Origin: QVMG01 sp032073245
GTDB lineage: Bacteria > Bacteroidota > Bacteroidia > Bacteroidales > Tannerellaceae
NCBI GenBank assembly: GCA_032073245.1
Contig: DAMANX010000007.1
Coordinates: 1 to 64,000, forward strand
Direction: 5' to 3'
DNA: 64,000 nucleotides
Of the stretch, positions 45,874 to 55,888 are shown piece after piece. Within the stretch, counting starts at the first letter, position 1; every line of letters begins with the position of its first letter. The position numbers and the translations under genes were made by a program. The notes below the pieces were generated by a model. It was given only the letters and a program-made list of their open reading frames with translations. It did not search any database and was not told the origin of the DNA.

Positions 45874-46641
45874 ATGAAAAGGTTTATTTTACTCGTGATG
45901 ATGGTAATGAGTGTAGGTATTATGCAAGCGCAGTGGATAATTCAACCGGAAGTTGGAATGACAGCCGTAAAAAGGGTAGATGGTTATGAAAAATGGCAAT
46001 CAGGCTGGAGAGCCGGCTTGGGGGTTGAGTATCGGACCGAAGGTTTATTTGGTATCAAGTCAGGATTATATTATACTCAGCGGGGGTATAAGCTGCCTCC
46101 ATATATGGAAATTCGGTATGGTGCAGGTAATTTGATAAACATGGATGGTGAACCGATATTTGGTAGTGATGATCTTATAGGAGTGAGTAATGGTGAGACG
46201 AAAAGGCATTTTCTGCAAATCCCTTTAATGGCAAAAATGAATCTTCCGTTGACCGAAGACATAAAATTAACTGTAGCAGCCGGACCTTATGTTGCCTTTT
46301 GCTTAAGTAATAGCTATTCATATAGCAATTACTCTTTTGCATATAGAGAAGGAGGCTATGGTGGTCCGAATAGTTCTATAAGTTATGGCTATGGCTACAG
46401 TAATTATGGCTTTGGTTATGGTTCCACTGAAATTCCGAAGGATGGTTATAATGATTATAATCCTTTTGGTGGAGTCCGTGGATTTGATTGGGGAGGCAGT
46501 GTGGAGATTGGACTTGAAGTAAAAGACTGGTTTTTTAAAGCCTCTTATGATATATCCCTCGGAAAAGAATATAAAGATAATGATATTAAATCTAATTATC
46601 ATACTTTTGGCCTGAGTGTAGGTTATAACTTTAAATTATGA
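45874..46641 (+). CDS. Outer-membrane beta-barrel protein with a Tyr/Gly/Ser-rich loop
   Basis: A 255-residue protein with a signal peptide ending MQAQ and an eight-strand barrel pattern typical of the PorT/OmpW-like superfamily (LGVEYRTEGLFGIKSGLYYTQRGY; C-terminal FGLSVGYNFKL). Residues about 138-185 form an unusual low-complexity loop rich in Tyr, Gly, Ser and Asn, probably exposed at the surface. It separates the sigma gene from its anti-sigma gene, which are normally adjacent. An upstream in-frame ATG at 45838 is less likely than 45874. Confidence 0.8.
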   Translation: MKRFILLVMMVMSVGIMQAQWIIQPEVGMTAVKRVDGYEKWQSGWRAGLGVEYRTEGLFGIKSGLYYTQRGYKLPPYMEIRYGAGNLINMDGEPIFGSDDLIGVSNGETKRHFLQIPLMAKMNLPLTEDIKLTVAAGPYVAFCLSNSYSYSNYSFAYREGGYGGPNSSISYGYGYSNYGFGYGSTEIPKDGYNDYNPFGGVRGFDWGGSVEIGLEVKDWFFKASYDISLGKEYKDNDIKSNYHTFGLSVGYNFKL

Positions 46642-46646
46642 AATAA

Positions 46647-47492
46647 ATGGATAAAGATACCGGTAATGATCGATTAGAGCGGCGAATCCGTTGGATAGCT
46701 CGTCGCTATAATGAAGGTAGCCTGGATAAAGATGCAGCATGGGAAAAGTTTACTTCCAGACAAGGCATCCGTAGGAATTATACTCTACGTATTGTATGGG
46801 GTGCAGCTGCTGTTCTATTGATTATTATTGGTGTCGGGATCGGATATATGAAGGAAGGGCAATCAGTTGAGTGGGTTGCTGTTGAAACAGAAACAGGCCA
46901 GATAAAAGAAGTGATTCTGCCTGACAATTCTAAAGTGACTTTGGCGGGAAATACCATCCTTCGTTATGACCGGAAAACATTCGGAAAGGAAAAACGTGCC
47001 GTGGAGATGAGTGGAAAAGCCTTTTTCCATGTAGAGCGTGATGAGGCACGTCCCTTTTCCGTAAAAACAACACAAGTAAAAATAGAAGTATTAGGAACGT
47101 CTTTTCAGATACAGGCTTCGGATGACGAATCACTGCTTCATGTAATGACAGGTAAAGTGAGATTTTCAACTATTGACCATTCCGATACAGCTATCCTTAC
47201 GGCTGGAATGTCGGGACGTTATAATCCGAAGGACGGGTTCAGTATACAAGAGAAAGAAAATGACCCGAATTATTTTTCCTGGAAAACCCGTCAGTTACGT
47301 TTCAGGAATACTCCGTTGGAAACAGTTTTGCGCGACGTTAGTAAAGCATATCAAGTTGAACTCGTAAATCGTACAGGAAGCACTGATGATCTGAAACTGA
47401 CTTCCTACTTTGATAATTTACCTCTGGATGATCTGATATTAGTAATCAATCAGACTCTCGATATACAAGTCGAAGTAGTCGGGGGGAAATAA
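46647..47492 (+). CDS. FecR-family anti-sigma factor
   Basis: A 281-residue inner-membrane regulator with a cytoplasmic N-terminal segment (about 1-48), a transmembrane helix (about 49-70, VWGAAAVLLIIIGVGIGYM), a FecR domain (about 75-170; VILPDNSKVTLAGNTILRYD) and a C-terminal DUF4974/STN-like domain (about 210-281; FRNTPLETVLRDVSKAYQVEL). It would hold the sigma factor at 45287 and release it when the STN domain of the next gene's receptor signals. It lies five bases after the barrel gene and ten before the receptor. Confidence 0.93.
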   Translation: MDKDTGNDRLERRIRWIARRYNEGSLDKDAAWEKFTSRQGIRRNYTLRIVWGAAAVLLIIIGVGIGYMKEGQSVEWVAVETETGQIKEVILPDNSKVTLAGNTILRYDRKTFGKEKRAVEMSGKAFFHVERDEARPFSVKTTQVKIEVLGTSFQIQASDDESLLHVMTGKVRFSTIDHSDTAILTAGMSGRYNPKDGFSIQEKENDPNYFSWKTRQLRFRNTPLETVLRDVSKAYQVELVNRTGSTDDLKLTSYFDNLPLDDLILVINQTLDIQVEVVGGK

Positions 47493-47502
47493 GAAAAAAC
47501 AA

Positions 47503-50241
47503 ATGCGACATATATACACTTTTAGCGGGGTTTTGCTGATGTTATTCCTGCATTCGTTCCTTTATGCACAGGAAGACATCGGCACCCGTAAAGTACTAAC
47601 ATTCCAGGTGAAACAGATGGCTTTGACTGATTTACTGGAAGAAATAGAAAAGCAAACCGGGATATACTTTTCATACGAATCCTCGGTAATTGAAGGGATA
47701 CCACCTATTACACTTAAAGTAGAGAAAATATCGTTGGAAGAATGTTTAGAAAAAGTTTTTGGAAAACATCCCGTTATGTATCGTATCGAAGGACAATCGA
47801 TCATTTTGAAAAAAAAGCCGCGGCAAGTGGTTATAAACGGATTTATCCGCGATAAAGCATCCTCTGAACCTTTGGCCGGAGCATCTGTCTATGACGGGGT
47901 TACCCGAAAAGGTACAGCAAGCAATAGCTTCGGCTTTTTTAGTTTATCTCTTGATCCGGGAGATATTCGGATGCAGGTATCTTATATAGGATATAAAACA
48001 CAAGTTCTATCCTTTCCTTTTATGGAGAAGGATACGCTGATTACTATTGAGTTAGTCAATAATGCGGCATTAAATGAGGTGGTGGTAATGGCTGATAACA
48101 GAGAACGCCAACCGGTACTCACCACTCAAATGGGTAGTCTCGAAATAAATCAGCAAACTATACGTAACACTCCGGTTATGTTTGGTGAAGCTGATATCAT
48201 AAAAACTTTGCAACTTACTCCAGGAGTATCAGTTGGAACGGAAGGATTGGCCGGCATGTTTGTACGCGGAGGCAATGTGGATGAAAACTTGTTTCTGATT
48301 GATGGAAATCCGGTCTATCAGGTAAATCACATCGGGGGATTGTTTTCTGCTTTCAACTCGGAAGCCATACGGGGAATGGATTTCCTGAAAGGAGGTTTTC
48401 CGGCCCGGTATGGGGGCAGGCTCTCTTCGGTAGTAGATGTACATACGAAAGAAGGCAATATGAAGAAATTTGAGGGAAGTGCTTCCCTCGGACTTATTTC
48501 TGCAAATGTCAGATTTGAAGGTCCTATCGTAAAAGATAGGACTTCTTTTATGATAGCCCTCAGGCGCACATGGCTGGATGCAATTACAATTCCGGCCTTT
48601 GCTATAATCAATAGATTGGAGAAACAAGACGGGATGAAATCGCATGGCAGCTATCACTTTCATGATATCAATCTGAAGCTGAACCATCTTTTTAACGACA
48701 GGAGCCGTTTTTTTCTGAGCCTCTATGCCGGAGAGGATGCACTGAGGGCGAAGTTTGAGGAAACTCCTATAAATGAAAATGATCCTATAAAGGCAGATAA
48801 TAATGATAGTCGGCTGAAATGGGGTAACATGATGGCTACTGCGGGATGGACATACATATTTAACCATAAACTTTTTGGCAAGTTGTCGGGGGTATTTACA
48901 CAATACCGTTCTACTATGAGTAATAAAAATAAGTATAAGTATGCCTACAATCCAAGGGAGGGACAACCTGGATTAGAACTGGAAACAGAGAGCGAGACGG
49001 AGAATGTGACAGGAATTACAGATTTTGGTATCCGGTCGGCGTTTGATTTCTTTCCGAATTCTGCACATCATATCCGATTTGGAACTGACTTAATGACGCA
49101 TCGTTTTCGGCCTGAGTATAGTAAGGCTTCAATGTCGAACAATGTCTTAACGGACACACTTTCTCTGGGTACGGTATATACCGATCAACTTATTTGGGGA
49201 CAAGAATTGGCAGCATATATGGAAGATGACTGGAGTCTATCACGTTTTTTGCGGGCAAACGGTGGATTGCGTTATAGTCTGTTTCATGTGGAGGGAAAGA
49301 CTTATATGGGACTGGAACCAAGGTTTTCCCTACGGTGGTTGTTAAATGAAGATTTCAGTGTGAAAGCTTCATTTGCACGGATGAACCAATATGTACATCA
49401 GATAAGTGATAGTTATCTGAATCTCCCAACGGATGCATGGATGCCAGTCACGAAAAAGCTTAAACCCTTACTAAGCGATCAGGTTTCGTTGGGCGCTTAT
49501 TATAATTGGAAAGGTATGTATGATATCTCGCTGGAAGGCTATTATAAACGGATGAATAATCTGTTGGAATATCGTGACGGGTCTAGTTTTTTGATGAGTT
49601 CTTCCACTTGGGAAGATAAAATGACTTCAGGTAAAGGACGTAGCTATGGTATGGAGTTGATGATTAGAAAACAAACCGGGCGTACAACAGGCTGGTTGGG
49701 ATATGCTCTGTCGTGGTCAGATCGACAATTTGACCAACTGAATAGCGGACGACGTTTCCCGTCGAAATATGACAACAGGCATAAATTGAATCTGGTTGTA
49801 ATGCATAAACTTTCTCCTAAAGTGGAATTGTCGGGTGCATGGACGATCGCTTCCGGCAATTATACCACGCTATCACTGGAGAGTTATGAAAGTACTATTC
49901 CAAAAGGTCAATGGGAAGAGGGCAATGAAGCGTCAGGCTATATTGAATTGGATTATATTAATAACCGGAATAACTATCAATTACCAACTTATCACCGGCT
50001 CGATTTAGGGATCAATATCTATCGTCCAAAGAAAAATGGAAGAATGGGAATCTGGAATATAAGTGTATACAACGCTTATTGCCGGCTGAATCCTTTTATG
50101 ATTTATAAATCCTATGATACACGATTATTAAAAAAACCGAACGGAGAAACTATATACGGAAAATACGAATTTGTACCGAAATTTAAACTTGTGAGTCTTT
50201 TGCCGATAATACCATCTATAACCTATACCTATAAATTCTAA
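47503..50241 (+). CDS. STN-domain TonB-dependent transducer/receptor
   Basis: A 912-residue outer-membrane receptor with a signal peptide ending LYAQE, an STN domain (about 27-103; LTDLLEEIEKQTGIYFSY), a carboxypeptidase-regulatory-like domain (about 110-190), a plug (about 205-325; MFVRGGNVDENLFLIDGNPV) and a barrel ending ITYTYKF. Behind ECF sigma and FecR genes it fits a transducer that both imports a ligand and signals its presence. The ligand is unknown. It is paralogous to 1071-3821. Confidence 0.93.
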   Translation: MRHIYTFSGVLLMLFLHSFLYAQEDIGTRKVLTFQVKQMALTDLLEEIEKQTGIYFSYESSVIEGIPPITLKVEKISLEECLEKVFGKHPVMYRIEGQSIILKKKPRQVVINGFIRDKASSEPLAGASVYDGVTRKGTASNSFGFFSLSLDPGDIRMQVSYIGYKTQVLSFPFMEKDTLITIELVNNAALNEVVVMADNRERQPVLTTQMGSLEINQQTIRNTPVMFGEADIIKTLQLTPGVSVGTEGLAGMFVRGGNVDENLFLIDGNPVYQVNHIGGLFSAFNSEAIRGMDFLKGGFPARYGGRLSSVVDVHTKEGNMKKFEGSASLGLISANVRFEGPIVKDRTSFMIALRRTWLDAITIPAFAIINRLEKQDGMKSHGSYHFHDINLKLNHLFNDRSRFFLSLYAGEDALRAKFEETPINENDPIKADNNDSRLKWGNMMATAGWTYIFNHKLFGKLSGVFTQYRSTMSNKNKYKYAYNPREGQPGLELETESETENVTGITDFGIRSAFDFFPNSAHHIRFGTDLMTHRFRPEYSKASMSNNVLTDTLSLGTVYTDQLIWGQELAAYMEDDWSLSRFLRANGGLRYSLFHVEGKTYMGLEPRFSLRWLLNEDFSVKASFARMNQYVHQISDSYLNLPTDAWMPVTKKLKPLLSDQVSLGAYYNWKGMYDISLEGYYKRMNNLLEYRDGSSFLMSSSTWEDKMTSGKGRSYGMELMIRKQTGRTTGWLGYALSWSDRQFDQLNSGRRFPSKYDNRHKLNLVVMHKLSPKVELSGAWTIASGNYTTLSLESYESTIPKGQWEEGNEASGYIELDYINNRNNYQLPTYHRLDLGINIYRPKKNGRMGIWNISVYNAYCRLNPFMIYKSYDTRLLKKPNGETIYGKYEFVPKFKLVSLLPIIPSITYTYKF

Positions 50242-50244
50242 AAA

Positions 50245-51279
50245 ATGAAAAAGAGACTTTCCTATCGTTATGTTTTAGTTTGTGCAACTATATTATTCAT
50301 AAATGGATGTACACAGGAAATAGATCTGAATGAACTGCGTCCGGAGCCGCAACTTGTATTGAATAGTGTAGCAGTGGCCGGAGAACCGATTACGGCCAGT
50401 GTTTCGAAAACATGGTTCTTTACGGATGAAAACCCTAATATTACGATTAAAGAAGCCGATGTTTCACTATTTGTCAATGATCGTTTTCAGGAGAAACTGA
50501 CTTGGGTGATGGCTGAATCCGAATATAACAGTAAAGGTTATTTTCAGTCTGCCTACTTACCTGTGACCGGCGATAAGATAGAAATAAAAGCATCCGTAGA
50601 GAATTATAAAGAAGTTTCAGCCGGAGTAAGTATTACTCCTCCTTGTCCTATACTGGATGCTTCAGCTGATATGTTAGAACTTCATTCGGAAGAAAATGGT
50701 TATGGAAAATATAAATTATCGGTGACATTCCGTGATGATCCCGCCAGGCAGGATTATTACCTTTTTCTTGTGGAAGGAGGATATCCTCTTTGGGATGAAG
50801 AAAAAGAAGAATATACAGATGAATATGAATGGGAGATAGCAAATATCGAATATAAAGATGAGCCATTGTTTGCAATTCATATTACTCCACTGGAAAAAAT
50901 ATTGGGCTATGATTGGCTTTCCATGCGTTATGGGAGAGTGTTTACAGATGAACTTATAAGTGGAAAAGAATACACGTTGCAAGTTTCTTTTCAAGGTCCT
51001 TGTTATATTTATAATCCTTGGAATGAGGAAGAAGGATCTGTTGTCGATACCGAACACCCAGTTAAATATCGTGTTAATTTGTATACTATTGCCGAACCTT
51101 ATTACCGTTATATGAAATCGATTATAGATATGTCTGATCAAAATCTTCATCAGCAGCTTGTAAAAGCGGGATTGGCAGAACTGGTAAGTATATACAGTAA
51201 CATAAAGAATGGAATAGGAATTGTAGGAAGTTGCAATCCTTCTTCTATTGATATAACATTAGAAAATTCCCGCAAATGA
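50245..51279 (+). CDS. DUF4249 family lipoprotein
   Basis: A 344-residue lipoprotein (lipobox FINGCTQEID) with the DUF4249 pattern (PQLVLNSVAVAGEPITASVSKTWFF; ITIKEADVSLFVND). It starts three bases after the receptor stop and ends the sigma-regulated operon. It is the counterpart of 3826-4995 and is probably a surface partner of the receptor. Confidence 0.87.
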   Translation: MKKRLSYRYVLVCATILFINGCTQEIDLNELRPEPQLVLNSVAVAGEPITASVSKTWFFTDENPNITIKEADVSLFVNDRFQEKLTWVMAESEYNSKGYFQSAYLPVTGDKIEIKASVENYKEVSAGVSITPPCPILDASADMLELHSEENGYGKYKLSVTFRDDPARQDYYLFLVEGGYPLWDEEKEEYTDEYEWEIANIEYKDEPLFAIHITPLEKILGYDWLSMRYGRVFTDELISGKEYTLQVSFQGPCYIYNPWNEEEGSVVDTEHPVKYRVNLYTIAEPYYRYMKSIIDMSDQNLHQQLVKAGLAELVSIYSNIKNGIGIVGSCNPSSIDITLENSRK

Positions 51280-51286
51280 TCAGTTT

Positions 51287-52111
51287 TTATTGAACCCGTA
51301 TCTGAAATTTACCTGTGTTGAATACAGGATAAATAAGATATTGCGGTTCCATTCTGCGACGGCGTTGATTGTATTCATAGTTAACTCCCATGCCTACCCC
51401 GAAGTTTTCATTGATTTTAAATTCCATAGCTCCCCCAACGCCTGTATGATAAAAGAAAGGATTCATCATAAGATGAGGGTTGTTTGATTCATTTTCAAAG
51501 TAGTGTGCATATTGTCCCCATGCCCGGAGTGCTACACGTTCATGCACGTCATACCGAACATGTAAATTGGCACCTATGGTATAGTCCGGACTGAGGTTGA
51601 AAGGTGTAGAAAAGTGACTGGCAAATCCACTACCAGTGATTGTCCATTTATCCTTATTCCATACCATGGCCGGATTAATTGTAGTAAGCCCGCCTGCACC
51701 CGGCCAGCTGTATTTTCTTCCGTTAATAAGAAAGAACCAGTTTTCACTGAGAGGAGTGATAGCTGTTTCATTAAAGTCTAAAGCCATTGGGTTAACCTTT
51801 CGCAACATAGGAGTGAAAGGATTAAAGAAAGGACGATATGCCCCAGATAGAACTTGCATATCCATTGGACGTTCATTAAAAGAAGTAATCTGGTAATCGG
51901 ATTTAAACTCAAGAAGTTTAGTGTCAAGTTTAATAGAAGAAGATGGAGTGAAAGTATAGAAATCAAAATCAGGAACAACGATATTATATTCTCTTATCTT
52001 GGGAAAAGCAATAATTTTCCCTTCATTGTTAAGTATAAGGTCAAATCCTGATTGTGCCATTACCTGCATGGCACAAAATAAACAAATCATATAAATCATC
52101 CCTCGCTTCAT
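51287..52111 (-). CDS. Exported protein of unknown function, predicted outer-membrane barrel
   Basis: A 274-residue exported protein with a signal peptide (about 1-20, ending VMAQ). The C-terminal half has alternating amphipathic strands (YTIGANLHVRYDVHERVALRAWGQYAHYF; FGVGMGVNYEYN), suggesting a small outer-membrane beta-barrel. I recognise no named family. It is convergent with the DUF4249 gene, with a seven-base gap. The ATG at 52111 starts the signal peptide; an upstream frame from 52171 overlaps the next gene. Confidence 0.7.
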   Translation of the reverse strand: MKRGMIYMICLFCAMQVMAQSGFDLILNNEGKIIAFPKIREYNIVVPDFDFYTFTPSSSIKLDTKLLEFKSDYQITSFNERPMDMQVLSGAYRPFFNPFTPMLRKVNPMALDFNETAITPLSENWFFLINGRKYSWPGAGGLTTINPAMVWNKDKWTITGSGFASHFSTPFNLSPDYTIGANLHVRYDVHERVALRAWGQYAHYFENESNNPHLMMNPFFYHTGVGGAMEFKINENFGVGMGVNYEYNQRRRRMEPQYLIYPVFNTGKFQIRVQ

Positions 52112-52167
52112 ACAACCTCCTATTCTTGACCGCAAGATAAGCAGAAAATATGATAAACGGGAAAAAA

Positions 52168-52383
52168 TCAATAATAAAAATTTGTTCCCTGATACAAAAC
52201 CGGCTGCTTATTGGAAGTGTCGATTTCAATTTTATTTTCACGTGCAAGCCAACCTATAGCCGACCAGATATCTGCATCTGATAAGTAGGTGGAATTTTGG
52301 AGAATATCCCATGTTAAATAAGGATAATCTTCCAGTAAGTTCCATATTTTTCCAGCGTTTAATCCTATAGTTCCTTTTGTCAT
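52168..52383 (-). CDS. Winged-helix domain protein (DUF2582 family)
   Basis: A 71-residue protein matching the small Bacteroidetes winged-helix DUF2582 family: GLNAGKIWNLLE, then a helix-turn-helix (SDADIWSAIGWLARENKIEI) and a wing. Such proteins may bind DNA or act in protein contacts; no partner is evident. The gene stands alone between an outer-membrane protein gene and a divergent ATPase gene. Confidence 0.8.
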   Translation of the reverse strand: MTKGTIGLNAGKIWNLLEDYPYLTWDILQNSTYLSDADIWSAIGWLARENKIEIDTSNKQPVLYQGTNFYY

Positions 52384-52550
52384 GATGGTAACGTTTTTTA
52401 TGTTAAAAGATATACTTGATTACATACCTATAACAGATTAGACAAGCAAATTGATGTGTTTTCTTTTGTTAAGGAAGGTTATAACTAATTAGAATGGGTA
52501 GAAAATTAAAGGGGAAGAAGTTAATTGCATTTCTCTAAACTAAAGTGACA

Positions 52551-53096
52551 ATGATACTTAAAGAAAATTATTACATAATAACGGGCGGTCCGGGTGTCGG
52601 AAAGACGGCACTATTAAACGAACTACAGCTTAGGGGATATGGTTGTGTATCTGAAGTGGCACGTAGGATCATTCAGGAGCAGATTGAAACTAAAGGTGAT
52701 GCTGTGCCTTGGTTGGATTGTCGTAAATATGCTGATCTGATGTTGAAAGGATCTATTCGTGATTTTGTGAAATATCAGGAAGAATCAAAGATACTATTTT
52801 TTGATCGCGGAATCCCCGATACGTATGGATATGAGAAGTTAATAGAGCTGCCTTTATCTCCGGCTTTATGTGAGGCTGTGAAGAATTATCGCTACAATTC
52901 CAAAGTATTTATTCTTCCTTTCTGGCAGGATATTTATCAGACTGATACCGAGCGTAAGCAAGATTTAAAAGAGGCAATGGATACATTCGAAGTGATGAAA
53001 TCAATTTATAGTGAACTAGGCTATAATTGGATAGAAGTACCTAAAGTTTCAGTTAAAGAAAGAGCAGATTTTGTGATTAGACAATTAAAACCTTAG
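52551..53096 (+). CDS. Small P-loop ATPase/kinase-like protein (AAA_28 type)
   Basis: A 181-residue cytosolic protein with Walker A GGPGVGKTALL (about 11-21) and a Walker B-like FFDRGIPDTYGY. The pattern matches the AAA_28/NadR-like nucleotide kinase group, so it may phosphorylate a small molecule; no substrate can be assigned. A GTG at 52545 is in frame two codons upstream. Its TAG stop overlaps the TAA stop of the convergent histidine kinase gene by two bases. Confidence 0.8.
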   Translation: MILKENYYIITGGPGVGKTALLNELQLRGYGCVSEVARRIIQEQIETKGDAVPWLDCRKYADLMLKGSIRDFVKYQEESKILFFDRGIPDTYGYEKLIELPLSPALCEAVKNYRYNSKVFILPFWQDIYQTDTERKQDLKEAMDTFEVMKSIYSELGYNWIEVPKVSVKERADFVIRQLKP

Positions 53097-54394
53097 GAAT
53101 TAAAGAGAATTTCAAACCGTGTCCACCCATCCCGTGTCATGAGGCTGAATTTGCAATTATGATTGATAAGTACATCTCTGACAAACATCAACCCAATACC
53201 TTGTCCGGCAGGCTTAGTTGTAAAGAAAGGAGTGAAAAGCTTTTCTTCTACTTCTTTGGGGATACCATGTCCATTGTCCTCTATTATAATTGATAGAGGA
53301 GATGATTTTGTAATAATTCTTATTTCACCATCTTTCCCTATGGATTCGTAAGCATTCTTAATAATATTTACCAATACCTGCTCAAACTGAATACCATCAA
53401 CATAGATAAAGTGATCTTTTTCAGAAAGTGAAACAGTTAATTGAATATTGCGCTGCCCGCATTCAATACGGGTAAGGGCATATACAGCGCGAGCTTGTTC
53501 ATTAAGCGAGATTTCGGAGAATGAAGGTTCTGGGATTCTTACTACATGAGCCAAATTACTGATAAATTGCGCTAAATGACCACAACGATCAAAGGACGCT
53601 TCTACGGCGGGAAGAACATCTTTCCATTCCTGGTTATCTTGTTTAAATATATCGGATACGACACTTAATGTAGATCCAATGGCACCAACGGAATTGTTGA
53701 CTTCATGAGACATCATCCGGATAATACGTTCATAAGATTTTTTCTCAATTTGCAACAGTTCCTGTGTTAGTTCTTCAATTACAATAAAGGGATGATCAAA
53801 TCCTTGATCCACGAAAGAAGAACGTACGCACCGATAGGCAGATCCTCCGGTTCCGCGTATGATTATATCGTCACCCAGTTTTAGTTCAGCCAGGGAAGGG
53901 GCTAATTCAAATTCCGCATCTGTAAGTTTCTTACCTATGACAGTTGAAATATCTTTTATATCTAACAGTTTCAACCCAGATGGATTGATATCACTGATTT
54001 GCTTATCGAAGTCCAGAGTGACAATCCCTTGTGGAGATGCTTTAATTAACAAATCCAGGAATTGATTTTTCTCTCTTACTAATAGCCTTTCATTGCGTAG
54101 ATGTGTTATCATCCGATTGAATATATCTATTAATTGATCGGCATCTTTATTTTTTACAGGACGAAGATGCGTAGAGAAGTCTTGTTCCTTTAAAAGCTCC
54201 ATTCCGCTAAGAATAAGGAGGTAGGGTTTGATTAATTTCTTATAGAGGAATACGGAAAAAAGGATGGAAGCTAATGCAATACACTGCATTACCCAAAAAG
54301 GAACCGTCTCATCGCGAAAGAAGAGAAAGCCAATTGCCATTAATGCTCCTGTAATGAAAACGACTATAATACCAAATATCCATTTTGATTTCAT
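53093..54394 (-). CDS. Sensor histidine kinase of a sigma-54 two-component system
   Basis: A 433-residue kinase with two transmembrane helices (about 5-25 and 33-51) and only a few residues between them, a HAMP-like linker (about 52-105), a PAS domain (about 112-215), an H-box with His230 (MMSHEVNNSVGAIG), and N and G boxes (NIIKNAYESIG; IIEDNGHGIPKEVEEKLFTPFFTTK). With almost no periplasmic loop it probably senses membrane or cytoplasmic signals. It sits nine bases after its response-regulator gene. Confidence 0.92.
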   Translation of the reverse strand: MKSKWIFGIIVVFITGALMAIGFLFFRDETVPFWVMQCIALASILFSVFLYKKLIKPYLLILSGMELLKEQDFSTHLRPVKNKDADQLIDIFNRMITHLRNERLLVREKNQFLDLLIKASPQGIVTLDFDKQISDINPSGLKLLDIKDISTVIGKKLTDAEFELAPSLAELKLGDDIIIRGTGGSAYRCVRSSFVDQGFDHPFIVIEELTQELLQIEKKSYERIIRMMSHEVNNSVGAIGSTLSVVSDIFKQDNQEWKDVLPAVEASFDRCGHLAQFISNLAHVVRIPEPSFSEISLNEQARAVYALTRIECGQRNIQLTVSLSEKDHFIYVDGIQFEQVLVNIIKNAYESIGKDGEIRIITKSSPLSIIIEDNGHGIPKEVEEKLFTPFFTTKPAGQGIGLMFVRDVLINHNCKFSLMTRDGWTRFEILFNS

Positions 54395-54403
54395 ACAGTG
54401 GAA

Positions 54404-55756
54404 TTATTCGGGTAATTTGATATTATATTTCTCCAGACGACGATATAAAGTCTGTCGGCTAATACCTAGTGCTGTTGCTATTTTAGAGTGATTGGCACCA
54501 TATAATTCTATCGCTTTCTGAATCATTTGTTTTTCTACTCTTTCCAACGACTGTACTGAGTTGTTGAGTATATCCGGATTAGCCGGTATCTCAATATATT
54601 GTCCTCTGAAGTCTTGATCCGTTATGACCTTTTTACCGGAAATAAGGATTGTCCGGTCGACCAAATTCTTTAATTCTCTGATATTTCCAGGATAGGGAAG
54701 ACGTTGAAGGTATTGAATTGCATCAGATGATATCTCGATAGGTTGCAGTTTGTTAAGAAGAATTTGTTTTTGAACAAAGTGGTTGACTAAAAGAGGTATA
54801 TCATCCAGTCGTTCCCGTAGAGCCGGTACACGGATTGTTATCAGGTTAATCCTATAAAACAAGTCCTCCCGGAATGTTCCTTTTGTGACCATTTCAGCGA
54901 GATTACGATTCGTCGCGCTGATAATACGTGTATCTACCTGCCGGGGTTTACTCTCGCCCAATGGTTCAAAAGACTGATCCTGTAATACCCGTAACAATTT
55001 AACCTGACAAACAAGATCTAATTCTCCAATTTCATCGAGAAATATACTTCCTTTATTCGCCATTTCAAAACGTCCGATACGATCATGCCGTGCGTCGGTA
55101 AAAGCTCCCTGTTTATGTCCAAACATCTCACTCTCGAATAGAGATTGGGAAATACCACCCAGATTCACTTTGACAAAAGGTTGATTGTTCCGATTACTTC
55201 CTTCGTGAATAGCTTCAGCAATAAGTTCTTTGCCCGTGCCGCTTTCACCCGTAATTAAAACAGATGCATTTGTGTGTGCAATGCGTGATACGGTATCGAG
55301 TACTTGTTGTAAAAGTGGTGATTTTCCTATAATTTTACCAGATGGACTGGCAGAAGAAGGTTCTATCCGAACATCTTTACCACTTTCCTCCTGCAATTGT
55401 ATAGCTGTCTGTATACTATTTAAGAGAACCAGATTATTCCAGGGTTTAGTGATAAAATCAAAAGCACCTGCCCTAATACCCTGTACCGCCAAATGAATAG
55501 ATCCCCATGCAGTAATGAGAATGACAGGAACATCCGGACAAAAGATACGGACCTGAGCCAAAAGCGCCAGGCCTTCTTCTCCGGTTGTTGTATTTGAATA
55601 GTTCATATCCATAAGGATAAGTTGCGGGCATGTATTGCGAACGGCATCAATCACTTCTTTTGGATTGGATGCCGTCGCTACTTCATAACCGGCACGCTTT
55701 AGTACAAGCGTAAGGGAAGAACGAACAGTTGCGTCATCGTCACAGATTAATATCAT
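54404..55756 (-). CDS. Sigma-54-dependent response regulator (NtrC/AtoC family)
   Basis: A 450-residue activator with a receiver (about 1-115, phospho-acceptor Asp50 in LILMDMNYS), an AAA+ domain (about 142-375; Walker A GESGTGKE at 170-177) and a Fis-type HTH (about 405-448; SKIATALGISRQTLYRRLEKY). The sigma-54 contact loop reads GAFTDA (217-222) instead of the usual GAFTGA. It probably activates the exporter operon directly upstream, whose promoter is of sigma-54 type. The 231-base gap before it holds the TGCCA/TGGCA 11-bp array. Confidence 0.94.
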   Translation of the reverse strand: MILICDDDATVRSSLTLVLKRAGYEVATASNPKEVIDAVRNTCPQLILMDMNYSNTTTGEEGLALLAQVRIFCPDVPVILITAWGSIHLAVQGIRAGAFDFITKPWNNLVLLNSIQTAIQLQEESGKDVRIEPSSASPSGKIIGKSPLLQQVLDTVSRIAHTNASVLITGESGTGKELIAEAIHEGSNRNNQPFVKVNLGGISQSLFESEMFGHKQGAFTDARHDRIGRFEMANKGSIFLDEIGELDLVCQVKLLRVLQDQSFEPLGESKPRQVDTRIISATNRNLAEMVTKGTFREDLFYRINLITIRVPALRERLDDIPLLVNHFVQKQILLNKLQPIEISSDAIQYLQRLPYPGNIRELKNLVDRTILISGKKVITDQDFRGQYIEIPANPDILNNSVQSLERVEKQMIQKAIELYGANHSKIATALGISRQTLYRRLEKYNIKLPE

Positions 55757-55888
55757 GGAGAATACCTGTTTATTTATATAATCTCTATTTAATTAGTAAA
55801 GTTAATGTTTTTCTTTTAGTATAACCACTCCATATCTCTAACTTTTTCCTCTGCATACCTTAGTCCTCTCTGTTTAATGAAACCTTTC

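Noticed and set aside
48229..48966. 245-codon open frame opposite the second STN receptor
   Set aside because: It lies wholly inside a clear TonB receptor gene on the other strand and its translation resembles no protein family.
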